A stretch of 64,000 nt of DNA from Lewinellaceae bacterium (GCA_020636215.1 JACJYG010000006.1:372001-436000), one strand, 5' to 3'; counted from the first letter of the stretch, positions 34,806 through 45,200 are shown. Notes: generated by a model from the sequence alone, not told the origin. Translations and numbers: made by a program.

Positions 34806-35693
34806 ATGAAGCGGATTTGGTTTTTGTCTCTTTTGTTCATCATTATGCTTTCCAATTGCACGCTACAGGATTTGGAAGTACCTGATTCAAATGAGCCGGA
34901 TCGCCTCACAGTTTTTGCGTTTCTGGATTGTCGGGATACGATTACCCGCGTGCTGGTGGAGCGCACTTTTGGTTTTAATCAACCCTTCCCAACGATCGAT
35001 CCCGGCTTCCGGGGCCAGGCCACGGTAGCGCTTTCCCGGCAGGGGCAGTCAATAGGAGGCTTCCTGCCGGAAAGTGGAAGCAATTATTATACTGCGGTGC
35101 ATGCGCCTGTCGGCACGGCTGATCCGGTTTCCCTGTCGGTTTCCCATCCCCTCTTCGGTACGGTGGAGGCCACCCAGTATCCACCAGCCGTGGGCGTACT
35201 GCTGTCCGCCCGCCTGCTCAAAGATGTGCCGCTTCCCGGGGGGGGCGCTTTAAGCCGTGCGCTGGAGGTGCGCATCCAGGATACCCCCGGGCAGCCCAAT
35301 TATTATGAGTTGTACGCTAGTGATGGAGATTATGTCACACAAGTGAGTTTTTTACTGGCGGATCTGAGGTTGGCCCAGGCCGACAATACCGATCAGGCGC
35401 TTTCCACATTCCTTTTCAATGGTAGCCGCCTGCTTACGGATGATGGGATGGACGGCGCAGAGATCCGCCTGCTTTTTAATATTGGCGAAGAAGCGGATAA
35501 TTATCCGGCCCCGGTGCTGAGCGTGCGCTACACGACGGAGGCTTATTACCAGTACGTAAAATATTTGTCTCATTTCAGAGCTACCGGCCTGACGCCTTCC
35601 GCAGCCGGAGAAGAGCCTTTTTCCAATTTTTCCGGTGGGGGGCTGGGGGTGTTTGCATTGTACGTAGAAGAGCAGATACCAGTGGAAAGATAA
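34806..35693 (+). CDS. DUF4249 lipoprotein partner of the TonB receptor
   Basis: A 295-residue lipoprotein (LFIIMLSNCTLQ, acylated Cys near residue 18). The DUF4249 features are EPDRLTVFAFLDCRDTITRVLVERT at the start and a beta-sandwich rich in aromatic turns (YYQYVKYLSHFRATG). DUF4249 proteins almost always follow a TonB receptor and are thought to act as surface-side partners, analogous to SusD. It starts 4 bp after the receptor stop. Confidence 0.85.
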   Translation: MKRIWFLSLLFIIMLSNCTLQDLEVPDSNEPDRLTVFAFLDCRDTITRVLVERTFGFNQPFPTIDPGFRGQATVALSRQGQSIGGFLPESGSNYYTAVHAPVGTADPVSLSVSHPLFGTVEATQYPPAVGVLLSARLLKDVPLPGGGALSRALEVRIQDTPGQPNYYELYASDGDYVTQVSFLLADLRLAQADNTDQALSTFLFNGSRLLTDDGMDGAEIRLLFNIGEEADNYPAPVLSVRYTTEAYYQYVKYLSHFRATGLTPSAAGEEPFSNFSGGGLGVFALYVEEQIPVER

Positions 35694-35860
35694 GCCGGGG
35701 TGGTGATGTCCGAAGTACTAAATCCTGGAAGTAAGGAGAGTATAGTATATTTGTTCAGTTTTTGGGGCCTGTCACGGTGTGGCTTCCCCGAGTAAAGCTT
35801 TAGATTAGTCAGCCCTTGGCTTATCCTGGCTAAAATTTGATCAAAATTTATTTTAAAATA

Positions 35861-37207
35861 ATGCTTACCGCTATTTCTCCCATCGACGGCCGCTATGCGG
35901 ACAAAACCCGGGAACTTTCCGATTTCTTTTCAGAGTATGCTCTGATCCGCTATCGGGTGCTTGTCGAAGTTCAGTATTTCATCGCTTTGTGTAAACATCC
36001 GCTGCCGCAGTTGCAGGGGTTTCCGGAACATCGCCTCGACGACCTTGTCCGTCTAACCAACCGCTTTGGGTTGGAAGAGGCTGAACGCGTAAAGGCCATA
36101 GAGCGGGTAACCAACCATGACGTCAAAGCGGTGGAATATTTCCTCAAGGAACAATTTGAGGCATTGGGCCTGGGGCAGTTTAAAGAGTTTATCCATTTCG
36201 GCCTGACTTCACAGGATATCAATAATACGGCTACGCCGCTTTTGCTGAGGCAAGCTTTGGAGCAGGCTTATTTACCCCTTCTCCAACAGCTGCGCGATGA
36301 ATTGGACGGTTTGGCGGACAATTGGGCGGACATCCCGATGTTGGCGCGCACCCACGGCCAGCCGGCGTCACCAACTACCCTCGGAAAAGAATTCCGGGTG
36401 TTCACCGTTCGCCTTGAGGAGCAAGTGCGTCAGTTGGAAAGCATCTCACTTCGGGCCAAATTCGGTGGCGCCACCGGCAATTTCAACGCTCATTTTGTGG
36501 CCTACCCGGATATCGACTGGAATCAGTTCGGGAATCAATTTGTAGAAGAATACCTCGGCTTGGAGCGTGCTTTCCCTACTACCCAGATCGAGCACTACGA
36601 TAACCTTGCGGCCCTGTTTATGGCCCTGAAGCGAATTAACACGATTCTAATCGACTTTTGCCGGGATTGCTGGGCCTATATTTCCATGGATTACTTCCGC
36701 CAGAAGGTGGTCGAAGGCGAGGTGGGCTCCTCCGCTATGCCGCACAAAGTCAATCCCATCGATTTTGAAAATGCGGAAGGCAACCTCGGCCTGGCGAACG
36801 CCATCTTCACCCATCTGGCCGATAAGCTTCCTGTTTCCCGTCTGCAACGCGACCTGACCGACAGTACGGTGCTTCGAAATGTTGGGGTACCCATTGCGCA
36901 TACTTTCATTGCGTTCAAATCCATTCTCAAGGGGATGGGCAAGTTGTTACTCAACGAAGAAAAATTGACCCAGGACCTCGACAACAATTGGATGGTCATC
37001 GCCGAGGCCATCCAGAATGTGCTGCGCCGCGAAGGCTACGAGCAACCTTACGAGGCTCTGAAGGCGCTCACCCGCGGCAAAGCCAAAGTAAGCCGGGAAG
37101 ATATGCATGCCTTCATCAATGGCCTGAAGGTAAGCCCGGCAGTACAGGAGGAACTGAAAAGGATCACGCCCCATAACTATATTGGAAAGGGGGATGTGGA
37201 GCGTTAG
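35861..37207 (+). CDS. purB: Adenylosuccinate lyase
   Basis: A 448-residue enzyme of the fumarase/aspartase superfamily. Key features are SPIDGRYADKTRELSDFFSEYA at the N-terminus, RVTNHDVKAVEYFLKE, the HFGLTSQDINNTA region, ARTHGQPASPTTLGKE (catalytic His) and the SSAMPHKVNPIDFENAEGNLG signature loop. It makes AMP and AICAR in purine synthesis. ATG 35861 gives the standard start; an upstream in-frame ATG at 35837 would add 8 residues. It is monocistronic. Confidence 0.96.
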   Translation: MLTAISPIDGRYADKTRELSDFFSEYALIRYRVLVEVQYFIALCKHPLPQLQGFPEHRLDDLVRLTNRFGLEEAERVKAIERVTNHDVKAVEYFLKEQFEALGLGQFKEFIHFGLTSQDINNTATPLLLRQALEQAYLPLLQQLRDELDGLADNWADIPMLARTHGQPASPTTLGKEFRVFTVRLEEQVRQLESISLRAKFGGATGNFNAHFVAYPDIDWNQFGNQFVEEYLGLERAFPTTQIEHYDNLAALFMALKRINTILIDFCRDCWAYISMDYFRQKVVEGEVGSSAMPHKVNPIDFENAEGNLGLANAIFTHLADKLPVSRLQRDLTDSTVLRNVGVPIAHTFIAFKSILKGMGKLLLNEEKLTQDLDNNWMVIAEAIQNVLRREGYEQPYEALKALTRGKAKVSREDMHAFINGLKVSPAVQEELKRITPHNYIGKGDVER

Positions 37208-37290
37208 GGGAGCGGTGGCTTTTCCAGCTTCATGGATCGTGCTTGTTTATAGCACAAATTAGATGCTCATCCCGCTCGTCCGAGCAGTAG

Positions 37291-37304
37291 GTGATACTAT
37301 TGAT
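37291..37304. repeat. Intergenic repeat motif, divergent copy
   Basis: GTGATACTATTGAT resembles the GTTGATRCTATKGATG motif found at 42157, 53041 and, inverted, 53100. A small GCTCG-TC-CGAGC hairpin lies just before it at 37274-37285. Nothing else is recognised in the 238-bp purB-pepP gap except the heptamer array at its end. Confidence 0.4.
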
Positions 37305-37431
37305 TCTATGGATGATGCATAGAGGATAGCCTTCCCCGGTCCCCGGCACAGGATAAGCATCAAAAGAGCATCAAGAGCATCTTCACCAGACTCACAGGAT
37401 ATCCAAACTATAGTTCCTATATCCTCGCCAA

Positions 37432-37466
37432 CTACTGTGTACTGCTTACTGCCTGCTGCCTACAGC
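37432..37466. repeat. Heptamer array overlapping the pepP stop codon
   Basis: Five 7-mers in register: CTACTGT, GTACTGC, TTACTGC, CTGCTGC, CTACAGC. The stop codon of pepP (minus strand) falls inside it and the last residues (AVGSRQ) are encoded by the repeat, like the VGSFQ end at 20777. Confidence 0.65.
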
Positions 37467-38846
37467 TCTTTCCTCCTCCACTTCTTCCACTGTTTTCGCG
37501 ATCCGTTCTCCCAGTATCCGGTGGCCATCTTCTGTGATAAGCACATTGTCTTCGATGCGGACGCCGCTAAAGTCGAGATATTCATTTACTTTTTTGTAGT
37601 CAATGAATTCCTTGAACCGGCCTTCCTTTTGCCATAGGCCAATTAGTTCCGGAATAAAGTAGATACCGGGTTCGACGGTCAGTACGAATCCGGGTTGCAG
37701 GGCGCGGGCCAGGCGCAGAGATTTCAGGCCGAACTGGGTGCTGCGTTGCAGCTCGCCGTCATAGCCGACAAGGTCTTCTCCCAGGCCCTCCATATCGTGC
37801 ACGTCCATGCCCAGCATGTGTCCGAGTCCATGAGGGAAAAACAAAGCGTGGGCGCCCTGCTGCACGGCTTCTTCGGTATCCCCTTTCATCAGGCCCAGGT
37901 CTTTGAGTCCGCCAGCCATCTTTCGGGCGGCCATCAGGTGTACGTCGAGGTATCGGATTCCAGGCTTGCAGGCTTCGATACAGGAAACTTCCGTGTCGAG
38001 CACCAGATTGTAGATCTCTTTTTGTTTGGTGGTAAAAGTCTTATCAACGGGAAAGGTGCGCGTGATATCGCCGGCATAATGGGTGCTGGTTTCAGCGCCG
38101 AAGTCGCCCAGCACCAGTTGGCCGCTTTTCAGCACATTCCCGTGGTAGTGATTGTGTAGGGTCTGGCCATTGACGGTCAGAATGGCAGGGTAGGAGAGTT
38201 GGCCTCCGGCGCCGAGGGCAATCCCTTCGACGATGCCGGCCAGTTGGGCTTCTTTGATGCCGGGGCGCGCTGCGCGCATGGCAGCCAGATGCATGGCGCG
38301 GGTGATGTTGACAGCCTTCTCCATCTCAGCAACCTCTTCGGGGCCTTTGATAGAAACAAGTGAAACAACGGCTTTCACCAGTTCTTCCGATGCCTGTTGC
38401 CGAAGCTCGGAGGCGGGGATGCCCAGCCACTGGCTGAGTTGTATCATATTCTCTCCGCGATAGGGAGGCAGAAAATGGATACTGCGCCCTTTTTTCCGGG
38501 CAGCAGCCAGGTGTTCGGCCAGGCTATCAAAGGGAGCGGTGTGCGGAACGCCGGCCTGCCGTGCCTGATCGGCGATAGTAGGTTGCGGGCCCATCCATAC
38601 GATGTATTCAATGGTCAGCTCGTCGCCGTAGATGGTGGTTTTCTGTTCGTCGAGGTCGATGATGCCAGCCAGGTTGGGGCGGTCCAGCCCCAGGAAATAA
38701 AGGAAGTGGCTGTCCTGCCGAAAACGGTAGGTGTTATCCGGAAAATTCATAGGGCTTTCTCCATTACCCATCAGAAGGATGATGCCGCTGCCGACTTTTT
38801 CCTGCAACCTACGGCGCCGTTCTACATAAATACTTTGGTCAAACAT
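37446..38846 (-). CDS. pepP: Xaa-Pro aminopeptidase (M24B)
   Basis: A 466-residue protein. An N-terminal creatinase-like domain (RRRLQEKVGSGIILLMGNGESPMNFPDNTYRFRQDSHFLYFLG) precedes a pita-bread catalytic domain with the five metal ligands in LGDFGAET, GDITRTFPV, HGLGHMLGMDVHD, LTVEPGIY and VRIEDNVL. It removes N-terminal residues before proline; it has no signal peptide and is cytosolic. It is divergent from the kdsC-type gene. The last few residues come from a heptamer repeat. Confidence 0.93.
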   Translation of the reverse strand: MFDQSIYVERRRRLQEKVGSGIILLMGNGESPMNFPDNTYRFRQDSHFLYFLGLDRPNLAGIIDLDEQKTTIYGDELTIEYIVWMGPQPTIADQARQAGVPHTAPFDSLAEHLAAARKKGRSIHFLPPYRGENMIQLSQWLGIPASELRQQASEELVKAVVSLVSIKGPEEVAEMEKAVNITRAMHLAAMRAARPGIKEAQLAGIVEGIALGAGGQLSYPAILTVNGQTLHNHYHGNVLKSGQLVLGDFGAETSTHYAGDITRTFPVDKTFTTKQKEIYNLVLDTEVSCIEACKPGIRYLDVHLMAARKMAGGLKDLGLMKGDTEEAVQQGAHALFFPHGLGHMLGMDVHDMEGLGEDLVGYDGELQRSTQFGLKSLRLARALQPGFVLTVEPGIYFIPELIGLWQKEGRFKEFIDYKKVNEYLDFSGVRIEDNVLITEDGHRILGERIAKTVEEVEEERAVGSRQ

Positions 38847-38965
38847 GAGGATATTTTTTGTTTTTGGTTGATCACAACATAGTCTGAAATATACAGAATT
38901 GAACCGATTTTTTTGACATTGTCAGAAATGCTTTGCCATTTGCCTGTTATATTAGCGGCTTGCTT

Positions 38966-38973
38966 TAATTTTG
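38966..38973 (+). promoter_or_regulatory. Candidate -7 element of the kdsC-ubiA-maf cluster
   Basis: TAATTTTG, an exact TAnnTTTG match, lies 22 nt before the ATG. A TTG 23 nt upstream is a slightly long-spaced -33 candidate. Confidence 0.45.
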
Positions 38974-38995
38974 TCGTGCCGCAAAAAGACCGGTT

Positions 38996-39499
38996 ATGAA
39001 CCAACTCGAACAATTCCGGGATATCCGGGCTTTCATTTTTGATGTAGATGGGGTGTTGACCAACAACAAGGTGCTCGTGATGGAGAATGGCCAACTACTG
39101 CGCCAGATGAACATACGGGATGGTTACGCCATCAAACGGGCGGTGGATGCCGGGTATAAAGTGTGTATCATTACTGGCGGACGCTCAGAAGGGGTGCGGC
39201 GGCGGCTGGAAGCACTCGGGGTAAAGGATGTTTACCTTGGCGCTCAGGAAAAGCTGGAATCCTACGAAGAATTTGTCGCCGCTTACAGCCTGGACGAAGG
39301 CAAGATATTATACATGGGCGATGATTTGCCCGACTACCCGGTAATGCGGCGGGTTGGTTTTCCTACCTGCCCCAGGGATGCTGCCCCGGAAATATTCGAC
39401 CTGGCCCTTTATATCTCCCCAATGAATGGTGGCGAGGGCTGTGTGCGGGATGTAATAGAAAAAGTGCTGCGCTTGAATGGCAGCTGGCAAATTGCGTAA
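38996..39499 (+). CDS. kdsC: KdsC-type HAD phosphatase (3-deoxy-D-manno-octulosonate 8-phosphate phosphatase-like)
   Basis: A 167-residue HAD protein without a cap domain. The catalytic DxD is in FIFDVDGVLTNNK (Asp16, Asp18), followed by IITGGRSEGVRRR and YMGDDLPDYPVMRRVGF. The short length and GGEGCVRDVIEKVL tail match the KDO-8-phosphate phosphatase family, which supplies KDO for LPS. The exact substrate is inferred from family. It is followed at 26 bp by a UbiA prenyltransferase, then Maf. Confidence 0.82.
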   Translation: MNQLEQFRDIRAFIFDVDGVLTNNKVLVMENGQLLRQMNIRDGYAIKRAVDAGYKVCIITGGRSEGVRRRLEALGVKDVYLGAQEKLESYEEFVAAYSLDEGKILYMGDDLPDYPVMRRVGFPTCPRDAAPEIFDLALYISPMNGGEGCVRDVIEKVLRLNGSWQIA

Positions 39500-39525
39500 A
39501 AAAACCTAGGTCATTCTCTCAATTT

Positions 39526-40458
39526 ATGTTCACAGCACTATTCAGGCTTATTCGATTTCAAAACCTGGCCATCGTTGCCCTTACGCAATACCTTATTTAT
39601 TATGCCTTGTTGCTACCCGCTTTTCGACAGTCCGGTATCTCTCCTTCCCTGGATGGGGCCCACTTCTTTCTGCTTGTCATGGTTACCGTCCTGATTACCG
39701 CCGGGGGATACATTATCAATGATATTGTCGATTTCCGGATAGACCTGGTCAACCGCCCCGAGCAGGTGGTCATCAACCGGCATATTCGTGTTCAGACAGC
39801 CTACTGGTTATACTTTTGTGTAAACCTGCTTGGTTTTTTGGTGGCGCTTTACCTGTCTTTTTATGTGAATCAGGTTGTTCTGGCCAATATTTTCCCCATT
39901 GGAGTAGGCTTGTTATTCGTTTATTCCATATACCTGAAACGGCAGGCTTTTTTGGGAAACCTTCTTATATCCCTGTTTTGTGCCGGGGTAGCGGGTATCG
40001 TTTGGTTTGCCGAACGAAAAGGTTTTGGAGCGCTGGCCCGGCAGTCGCCCGACGTGGCGGGGCAGGCCGGGTGGCTGATCACCTGGTATATGGCCTTTGC
40101 TTTTTTGTCAACCTTATTTCGGGAGATTATCAAGGACATGGAAGACCTGCAGGGCGATGTTGGCGCCAATTGCCGCACCATCCCTGTGCGTTTGGGCATC
40201 CCCGCAACGAAAGCTATTGCTGCTGCTTTTGGCCTGGGCTTACTTGCCTTTTTGTGTTTTCTGCCCTTTCGCCATCCGGTTTTTTTTACTCGCCTCAGCC
40301 TTATTTATCTCATCCTCGCTATCATCATGCCCCTGCTTACGGCACAGGTCATGCTCTTCCGAGCGCAGGACAAAAAACAATATTACAACCTCAGCCAGCT
40401 GTCTAAGCTGATCATGTTGAGCGGCCTGGCTATGCTGCTGCTGCTGAGCCTTAAGTAG
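39526..40458 (+). CDS. UbiA-family prenyltransferase (geranylgeranylglycerol-phosphate geranylgeranyltransferase-like)
   Basis: A 310-residue polytopic membrane protein with eight to nine predicted spans. The first Asp-rich motif is NDIVDFRIDLVNRP and the second is REIIKDMEDLQGDV; these bind the prenyl diphosphate with Mg2+. In Bacteroidota the gene is commonly annotated as a geranylgeranylglycerol-phosphate or related UbiA enzyme; the acceptor here is not proven. It lies between kdsC and maf on one strand. Confidence 0.85.
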   Translation: MFTALFRLIRFQNLAIVALTQYLIYYALLLPAFRQSGISPSLDGAHFFLLVMVTVLITAGGYIINDIVDFRIDLVNRPEQVVINRHIRVQTAYWLYFCVNLLGFLVALYLSFYVNQVVLANIFPIGVGLLFVYSIYLKRQAFLGNLLISLFCAGVAGIVWFAERKGFGALARQSPDVAGQAGWLITWYMAFAFLSTLFREIIKDMEDLQGDVGANCRTIPVRLGIPATKAIAAAFGLGLLAFLCFLPFRHPVFFTRLSLIYLILAIIMPLLTAQVMLFRAQDKKQYYNLSQLSKLIMLSGLAMLLLLSLK

Positions 40459-40465
40459 GATGAAG

Positions 40466-40530
40466 TGTTTGGGTGTTTGAGCAGTGCGTGTTTAAGTGCG
40501 CGCGCCGAACACGAGAATACCCGGACACCC
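40466..40530. repeat. Inverted repeat between ubiA-type gene and maf
   Basis: GTGTTTGGGTGTTTGAG-type short repeats are followed by sequence that folds back: GGGTGT (40471-40476) pairs with ACACCC (40525-40530), and CGTGTT with AACACG inside. It has no T-run. It could be a weak terminator or a repeat-derived hairpin. Confidence 0.45.
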
Positions 40531-40558
40531 ACTCCTTTTCACCCGCTAACCTTGAACA

Positions 40559-41131
40559 ATGGATATTCTAAAAAAAAAGATCATCCTCGCCTCCCAGTCG
40601 CCGCGCCGGTCGCAATTGCTGGAGCAGGCGGGTTTTCACTTTGAAGTGAAGGTAAAACCCATCGATGAAACCTTTCCTGAAGATATGCCTGTCGATGAAG
40701 TGGCGCCCTACCTGGCCCGGCAGAAAGCGGAGGCGGCCCGTGCGTTCATCACCTCCGACGAGATCATCCTTACTGCGGATAGCGTGGTCATCCTGGGCAA
40801 TACCATCTATGGGAAACCGGTTGATTTCGAAGATGCCCGCCGCATCCTGCGCGCCCTGTCAGGCAACACCCACCGCGTGATCACTGGTTGCTGCCTGTTG
40901 TCGAAGGACAGGGAGCGCGTTTTTTCGGGGGAATCAAAAGTGGAATTCGGCCCGCTCAGCGACGAGGAGATAGATTATTACATTCAAACCTACCAGCCCT
41001 ACGACAAAGCCGGCGCCTACGCTATACAGGAGTGGATCGGCCTGTGTAAGATCCATCGTATTGAGGGCACCTATGCCAACATTATGGGGCTTCCGGTGGA
41101 TTTACTGTACAGGGAACTGGCGGGCTTTTAG
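40559..41131 (+). CDS. maf: Maf family nucleotide pyrophosphatase
   Basis: A 190-residue protein starting with the Maf signature IILASQSPRRSQLLEQAGF. The catalytic acidic residues are in ILTADSVVILGNTIYGKP, and DKAGAYAIQEWIG near the end is the other conserved block. Maf proteins hydrolyse non-canonical or canonical NTPs/dTTP/UTP, and in some species affect septation. It is the last gene of the kdsC-ubiA-maf cluster. Confidence 0.94.
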   Translation: MDILKKKIILASQSPRRSQLLEQAGFHFEVKVKPIDETFPEDMPVDEVAPYLARQKAEAARAFITSDEIILTADSVVILGNTIYGKPVDFEDARRILRALSGNTHRVITGCCLLSKDRERVFSGESKVEFGPLSDEEIDYYIQTYQPYDKAGAYAIQEWIGLCKIHRIEGTYANIMGLPVDLLYRELAGF

Positions 41132-41171
41132 CCCTGGTGTTGCCTGTACCGGGATTCATAGGAAAAAAGGA

Positions 41172-42032
41172 TTACTGCAATTGGGGGGTGTTGGATGTGA
41201 TCTCCACAAATTCCTCTATTTTGTAATACCCCATTTCCCGGTATATCTTATTGGAGGTCGGGTTATTCAGGTCGGTGAACAACATACAGAACTGACGGCC
41301 TCTTGCCAGCATTTGCGCACTCATTCGGGCTACCGCATTGGAGGCGTAACCGCGCGCCCTGTATTTTGGGGGCGTGTACACGTAATAAACAGCAATGCCG
41401 TGTTCAGTGGGGCGTCCCACAGCCGCCATGGAAACCGGCGTTCCATTGTCTTCCCAAAAATAAAGGCGGCTTTCTCTAATCATGACCGCAGTATTCAGGC
41501 GAGCCTGTTCCAGGTTACTTTCGCCCATAGCTTCCTGTCCGAAGGCTAGCGTCCAGCCGATAGCCACTTCCTGATCTCTTTCTTTGGCCAGCCGAAGGTA
41601 GCCGGAGGCCGGCCGAACGGGCTGGAGGGCCTCCAGGCGATAAACGCCCATCCGCTTTTTGACAGTCCAGTTGACGCCCTGCCGGCGGCCCCAGTGCTGC
41701 GCCATTGATTCCGTAAACGTTCTTGCCCCCAGCAGGCCCGGGATGCCCAATCGCTGCGCTACCACGTAATCACTGACCAGATCGGCGATAGCCGCGGATT
41801 TCAAAGGGTCCCCATACACTATCAGGTTTCGCGGAGGGGTCTGCAGGGCGCAAAAGATAGGGGTGCTGCCTTCCAATATGGATAGTAAAACCAGGGGCCT
41901 GGCTTCCTTGCCTGCTTTCTGGTAAACAAGGGCGGTGCCCAGCATCAGGTTGTTAACGGCTTCTTCCTGTTCCAACAGAGCCTGGTTTTGTTCCAGGAAG
42001 GCAGCGGCGGTGGGGTAGGTGGTTAGTGTCAT
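41172..42032 (-). CDS. GNAT family N-acetyltransferase
   Basis: A 286-residue protein. The C-terminal GNAT domain has GIAVYYVYTPPKYRARGYASNAVARMSAQMLARGR (acetyl-CoA pyrophosphate loop R-x-R-G-Y-A) and LNNPTSNKIYREMGYYKIEEFVEI. The N-terminal 140 residues are an additional GNAT-like half, as in two-domain acetyltransferases that act on small molecules or proteins. The substrate is unknown. It ends next to maf (convergent). Confidence 0.85.
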   Translation of the reverse strand: MTLTTYPTAAAFLEQNQALLEQEEAVNNLMLGTALVYQKAGKEARPLVLLSILEGSTPIFCALQTPPRNLIVYGDPLKSAAIADLVSDYVVAQRLGIPGLLGARTFTESMAQHWGRRQGVNWTVKKRMGVYRLEALQPVRPASGYLRLAKERDQEVAIGWTLAFGQEAMGESNLEQARLNTAVMIRESRLYFWEDNGTPVSMAAVGRPTEHGIAVYYVYTPPKYRARGYASNAVARMSAQMLARGRQFCMLFTDLNNPTSNKIYREMGYYKIEEFVEITSNTPQLQ

Positions 42033-42039
42033 ATGATGG

Positions 42040-42172
42040 CCCGAATGCCAGTTCGGGTGGCTGTTTATCGTCTTGGTTGGATGCTGATTCCGGTAGCATC
42101 CATGCGGATACTCATCCCGCCCCTACGGATGGGATTGATCCTACGCCCTATAGGCGGTTGATGCTATTGATG
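42040..42172. repeat. Intergenic hairpin cluster with GTTGATGCTATTGATG motif
   Basis: Between the GNAT gene and the WG-repeat gene four hairpins follow each other: CCCGAA/TTCGGG (42040-42057), GGATGCT/AGCATCC (42079-42101), ATCCC/GGGAT (42114-42135) and CGCC/GGCG (42144-42156). They end in GTTGATGCTATTGATG (42157-42172), a motif repeated at 53041. No coding potential is seen. It looks like a REP/BIME-type intergenic element. Confidence 0.55.
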
Positions 42173-42230
42173 GGGGGCGAACTAGCCAAGGCATCCATTG
42201 CATCTTAAGCTTGGAGGTACGGGCGGTGGG

Positions 42231-45200
42231 CTATTTGGAGAGATCCCACACCCATTCCCCTTCCATATCAAAATAGCCGATCATATCGCCCTGTTCGACG
42301 CGGAAGAGGCCTTCGCCGGCGTAGGAAATGTACTCGTAGTCGGGTTGAACAATGAGGTCGCCATTGAGGCTGGCCAGGCCGTTGAAGCCCTGGATGCGCA
42401 CCTTGGCGTAGCCATCCTCAAAGGATTCGATCTTGTCGTATTTCGGAGGGATGATCTCAATGCCCTTCTGGTTGATGATGCCCCATTTGCCGTTGACCTG
42501 CACCACGGCGACCCCGTGTTTAAACTCAGTAGCTTCCTGGTAAAAGCCATCGTAGAGGTGAGCTTGTTCGGTGATGTAATAGAAGCGGTACTTTTCATCG
42601 CGCACCAGGCCGCGGCCTTCCTGGAAGTTCAGCAGGCGGTCGAGGCTGGGCTCGATCAGGAGGTTGCCTTCATGATCGATCAGGCCGGCTTTGCGGATGC
42701 CTTTGTAGACCACTGCCCGGCCACCGTTGAAATCCAGACACTTGGAGTAATCAAATGGAATGGCTACTTCGCCCTTGCGGTTGATATAGCCGCAGGCGCC
42801 ATCCTTTTGCACCGCCGCCAAGCCTTCGGAAAAGGGCGACACTTTGGAGTAGATATCCGGAATGGCCAATCGGCCGGTCGTATCGATAAAGCCGTATCCT
42901 TCCTTGTATTTTACCGCTGCCAGGCCTTCGCTGAAAGGCTGGATCTCTCGAAAATTCAGGTTGGATAGCAGTTCGCCGTTGCGGCCAATGAGGCTGTAGC
43001 GGACGTTGTTGTTGCCGTAGCGCACTACGGCCAGTCCATGCTGGTTGAAATCCTGGATCTCGGAGTAGCGCGGGCGTTGAATAAAGTTCCCGCTGGTGTC
43101 GATCAGGCCGTATGCATTGTCTTTGGCAACGCGAGCGATGCCCCATTGAAAGTCGAAGGCTTTATCAAAGCGGGGAGGGATGGCAAATTCACCCATTGTA
43201 TCGAGGTAGCCCACGCCTTCATCGTTGGCGGCCCAGGCGCGGCCGTTCTTGAAATTGCCGGCGCGTTTGAAGGTGAAGTCGACCTCGACATGCCCTTGTT
43301 TGTCAATAAACCCCCAGCCGCTGCCCAACCTGGCGGCAGCCCGGCCCTCGCTGAAATTCTGTACCTCTCGGAACCGGCAAGGGATGACCTCCAGGCCATC
43401 GCGGTCGACAAAGCCCCAAAGGCCGTTGCGCTTCACGGCCAGACGGCCATCGCTGAACGAGCCGATCTCGTCATAGACGGCGCTGACGGTGAGTTGCCCC
43501 AGGGTGTCTATCAGCCCGTATTTGGGCTCTTTAATATAGACCCGAATGACCTTGTTGTCGGTATTTTCCAAGAACTGCACTCCATCGTAACGGCAGGGTA
43601 GCAAGATGTCGGCTTTGCGGTTGACCATGCCCCATTTTCCGTGGCACTCCACGATTCCGACGTCATTGACGAAGTCTTTGGCAAAGGTATATTGTGGCGG
43701 AACGATTACCTGGGCGGAAGTGTCTATATAGCCCCATTCACAGCCATCGCAGGCGAGGAAGGCGTCATTGCGGAAAAGCTGGTCGTACTGCGTATAGTCC
43801 AGCATGATACTGGGAGAAGCCATAGCGTTTAGATAGGTTCGGATCTTGCCGATGCTATTATGGTCTTTCATGCTGCCTGAAAGGCGGCCGGAGAAACTGA
43901 ACCGGGCCACCCCGTCGGCAAAATCACCTATATAGGCCATGTCGCGGCGGACGATGCGGCCGATTCGGTCGATCAGTCCGTGGCGGCCATTGGCGAAGAC
44001 ACAGCGAGCCACGGGATAGCCCTGCCGGAAATCGTCGAACCGCACATCCCAGAAATCCAGTTCCGTCACCAGCAGTCCCAGTTCGTTATTAACCAGGCCG
44101 TAGATCATATCGAACCGGAAGGTGGTGCGTTCGAATTCATAACGCTCTGATTTTTCGATGCCTACCAGCGTAAAGCCTAGCTCGCGCTGTACCTGTATGC
44201 TATGGAATTTGGGTTCGATTTGCACATTGCCGTCTTCGAGCCGCCGAAGCCCCCAGCGATCCTCCTGGGGAGAATAGAACCATTCGAATTGATCGAGCTG
44301 ATAGTCGTTGGTGTTGGAAAGCCCGGCGCCTTCTTTATTTTTACCACCATCGATAGTGATCCGGAAATGGCGTTGGAAACTACTGGTATCGCGCAACTGG
44401 CCATCTTCGTCGAATCGCAGCAGCGTGAGGCTTTCCTCCCGGCCGCTGTCTTTCTGCCGGTAGGCTTTTGCCAGGTTGTCCTTGAGTTCAATGCGGTGAT
44501 AAGCAGGCGGGGCCACTTGTTCCCCCTTTAAGTTGACCAGGCCAAAGCGGCCTTCCTTTTTGACGACGCAGACGCTGTTTCGAAGCGGAGCGATATAATC
44601 ATATTCCATTGGTATGACCGCGCTGCCGCCGGGTTCTACTACACCCCATTTCCCCTGGTAGTTCACTCGGAACATTTTGCCTTCATAAGCTTGTATCTCA
44701 TTATAGGCAGCGGGCAGAACGAGGTTGCCACACCAGTCCAGCAGGCCTAGCTGGCGTTGCTTTTTGACGATAACATAACGGCGGGAGAAAGAATAAAAAT
44801 CGTCGAATTTTCCATCAGACAGGATGCGGGAGCAGGGGATTGAATAGACGTATAAGCCATCATTGGCAACCAGCTTGATAAAGTTGTCCGAGACTCGGCT
44901 GAAGGAACGATACTTTGCCGGAATGACCTCTACGCCGTTAAAGTCAACGGCGCCCCAGAGGTTGCCTACTTTATAAAAGAAAAGGCTGTCGCTGAAAAAG
45001 CGAATCTCATCGGCTTGGTTGGGCAGGATCTGCCGGCCGGTACCGGATAGCAGGCCCAGTTGGCTGTTGCGGGTGGTAATGAAAAAGTTACCCTCCTCGA
45101 ATTGGATGTCGTCAAAGGTAGGGGCAGCGAGCTTATGGCCGAATTTATTGACCAGGCCCCATTTGCCGTTCTGCCGGAATGCCAGATAGTATCCATTCCA

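Noticed and set aside
37208..37430. tRNA or small RNA in the purB-pepP gap
   Set aside because: I could draw no cloverleaf or terminator; only short repeats are present.
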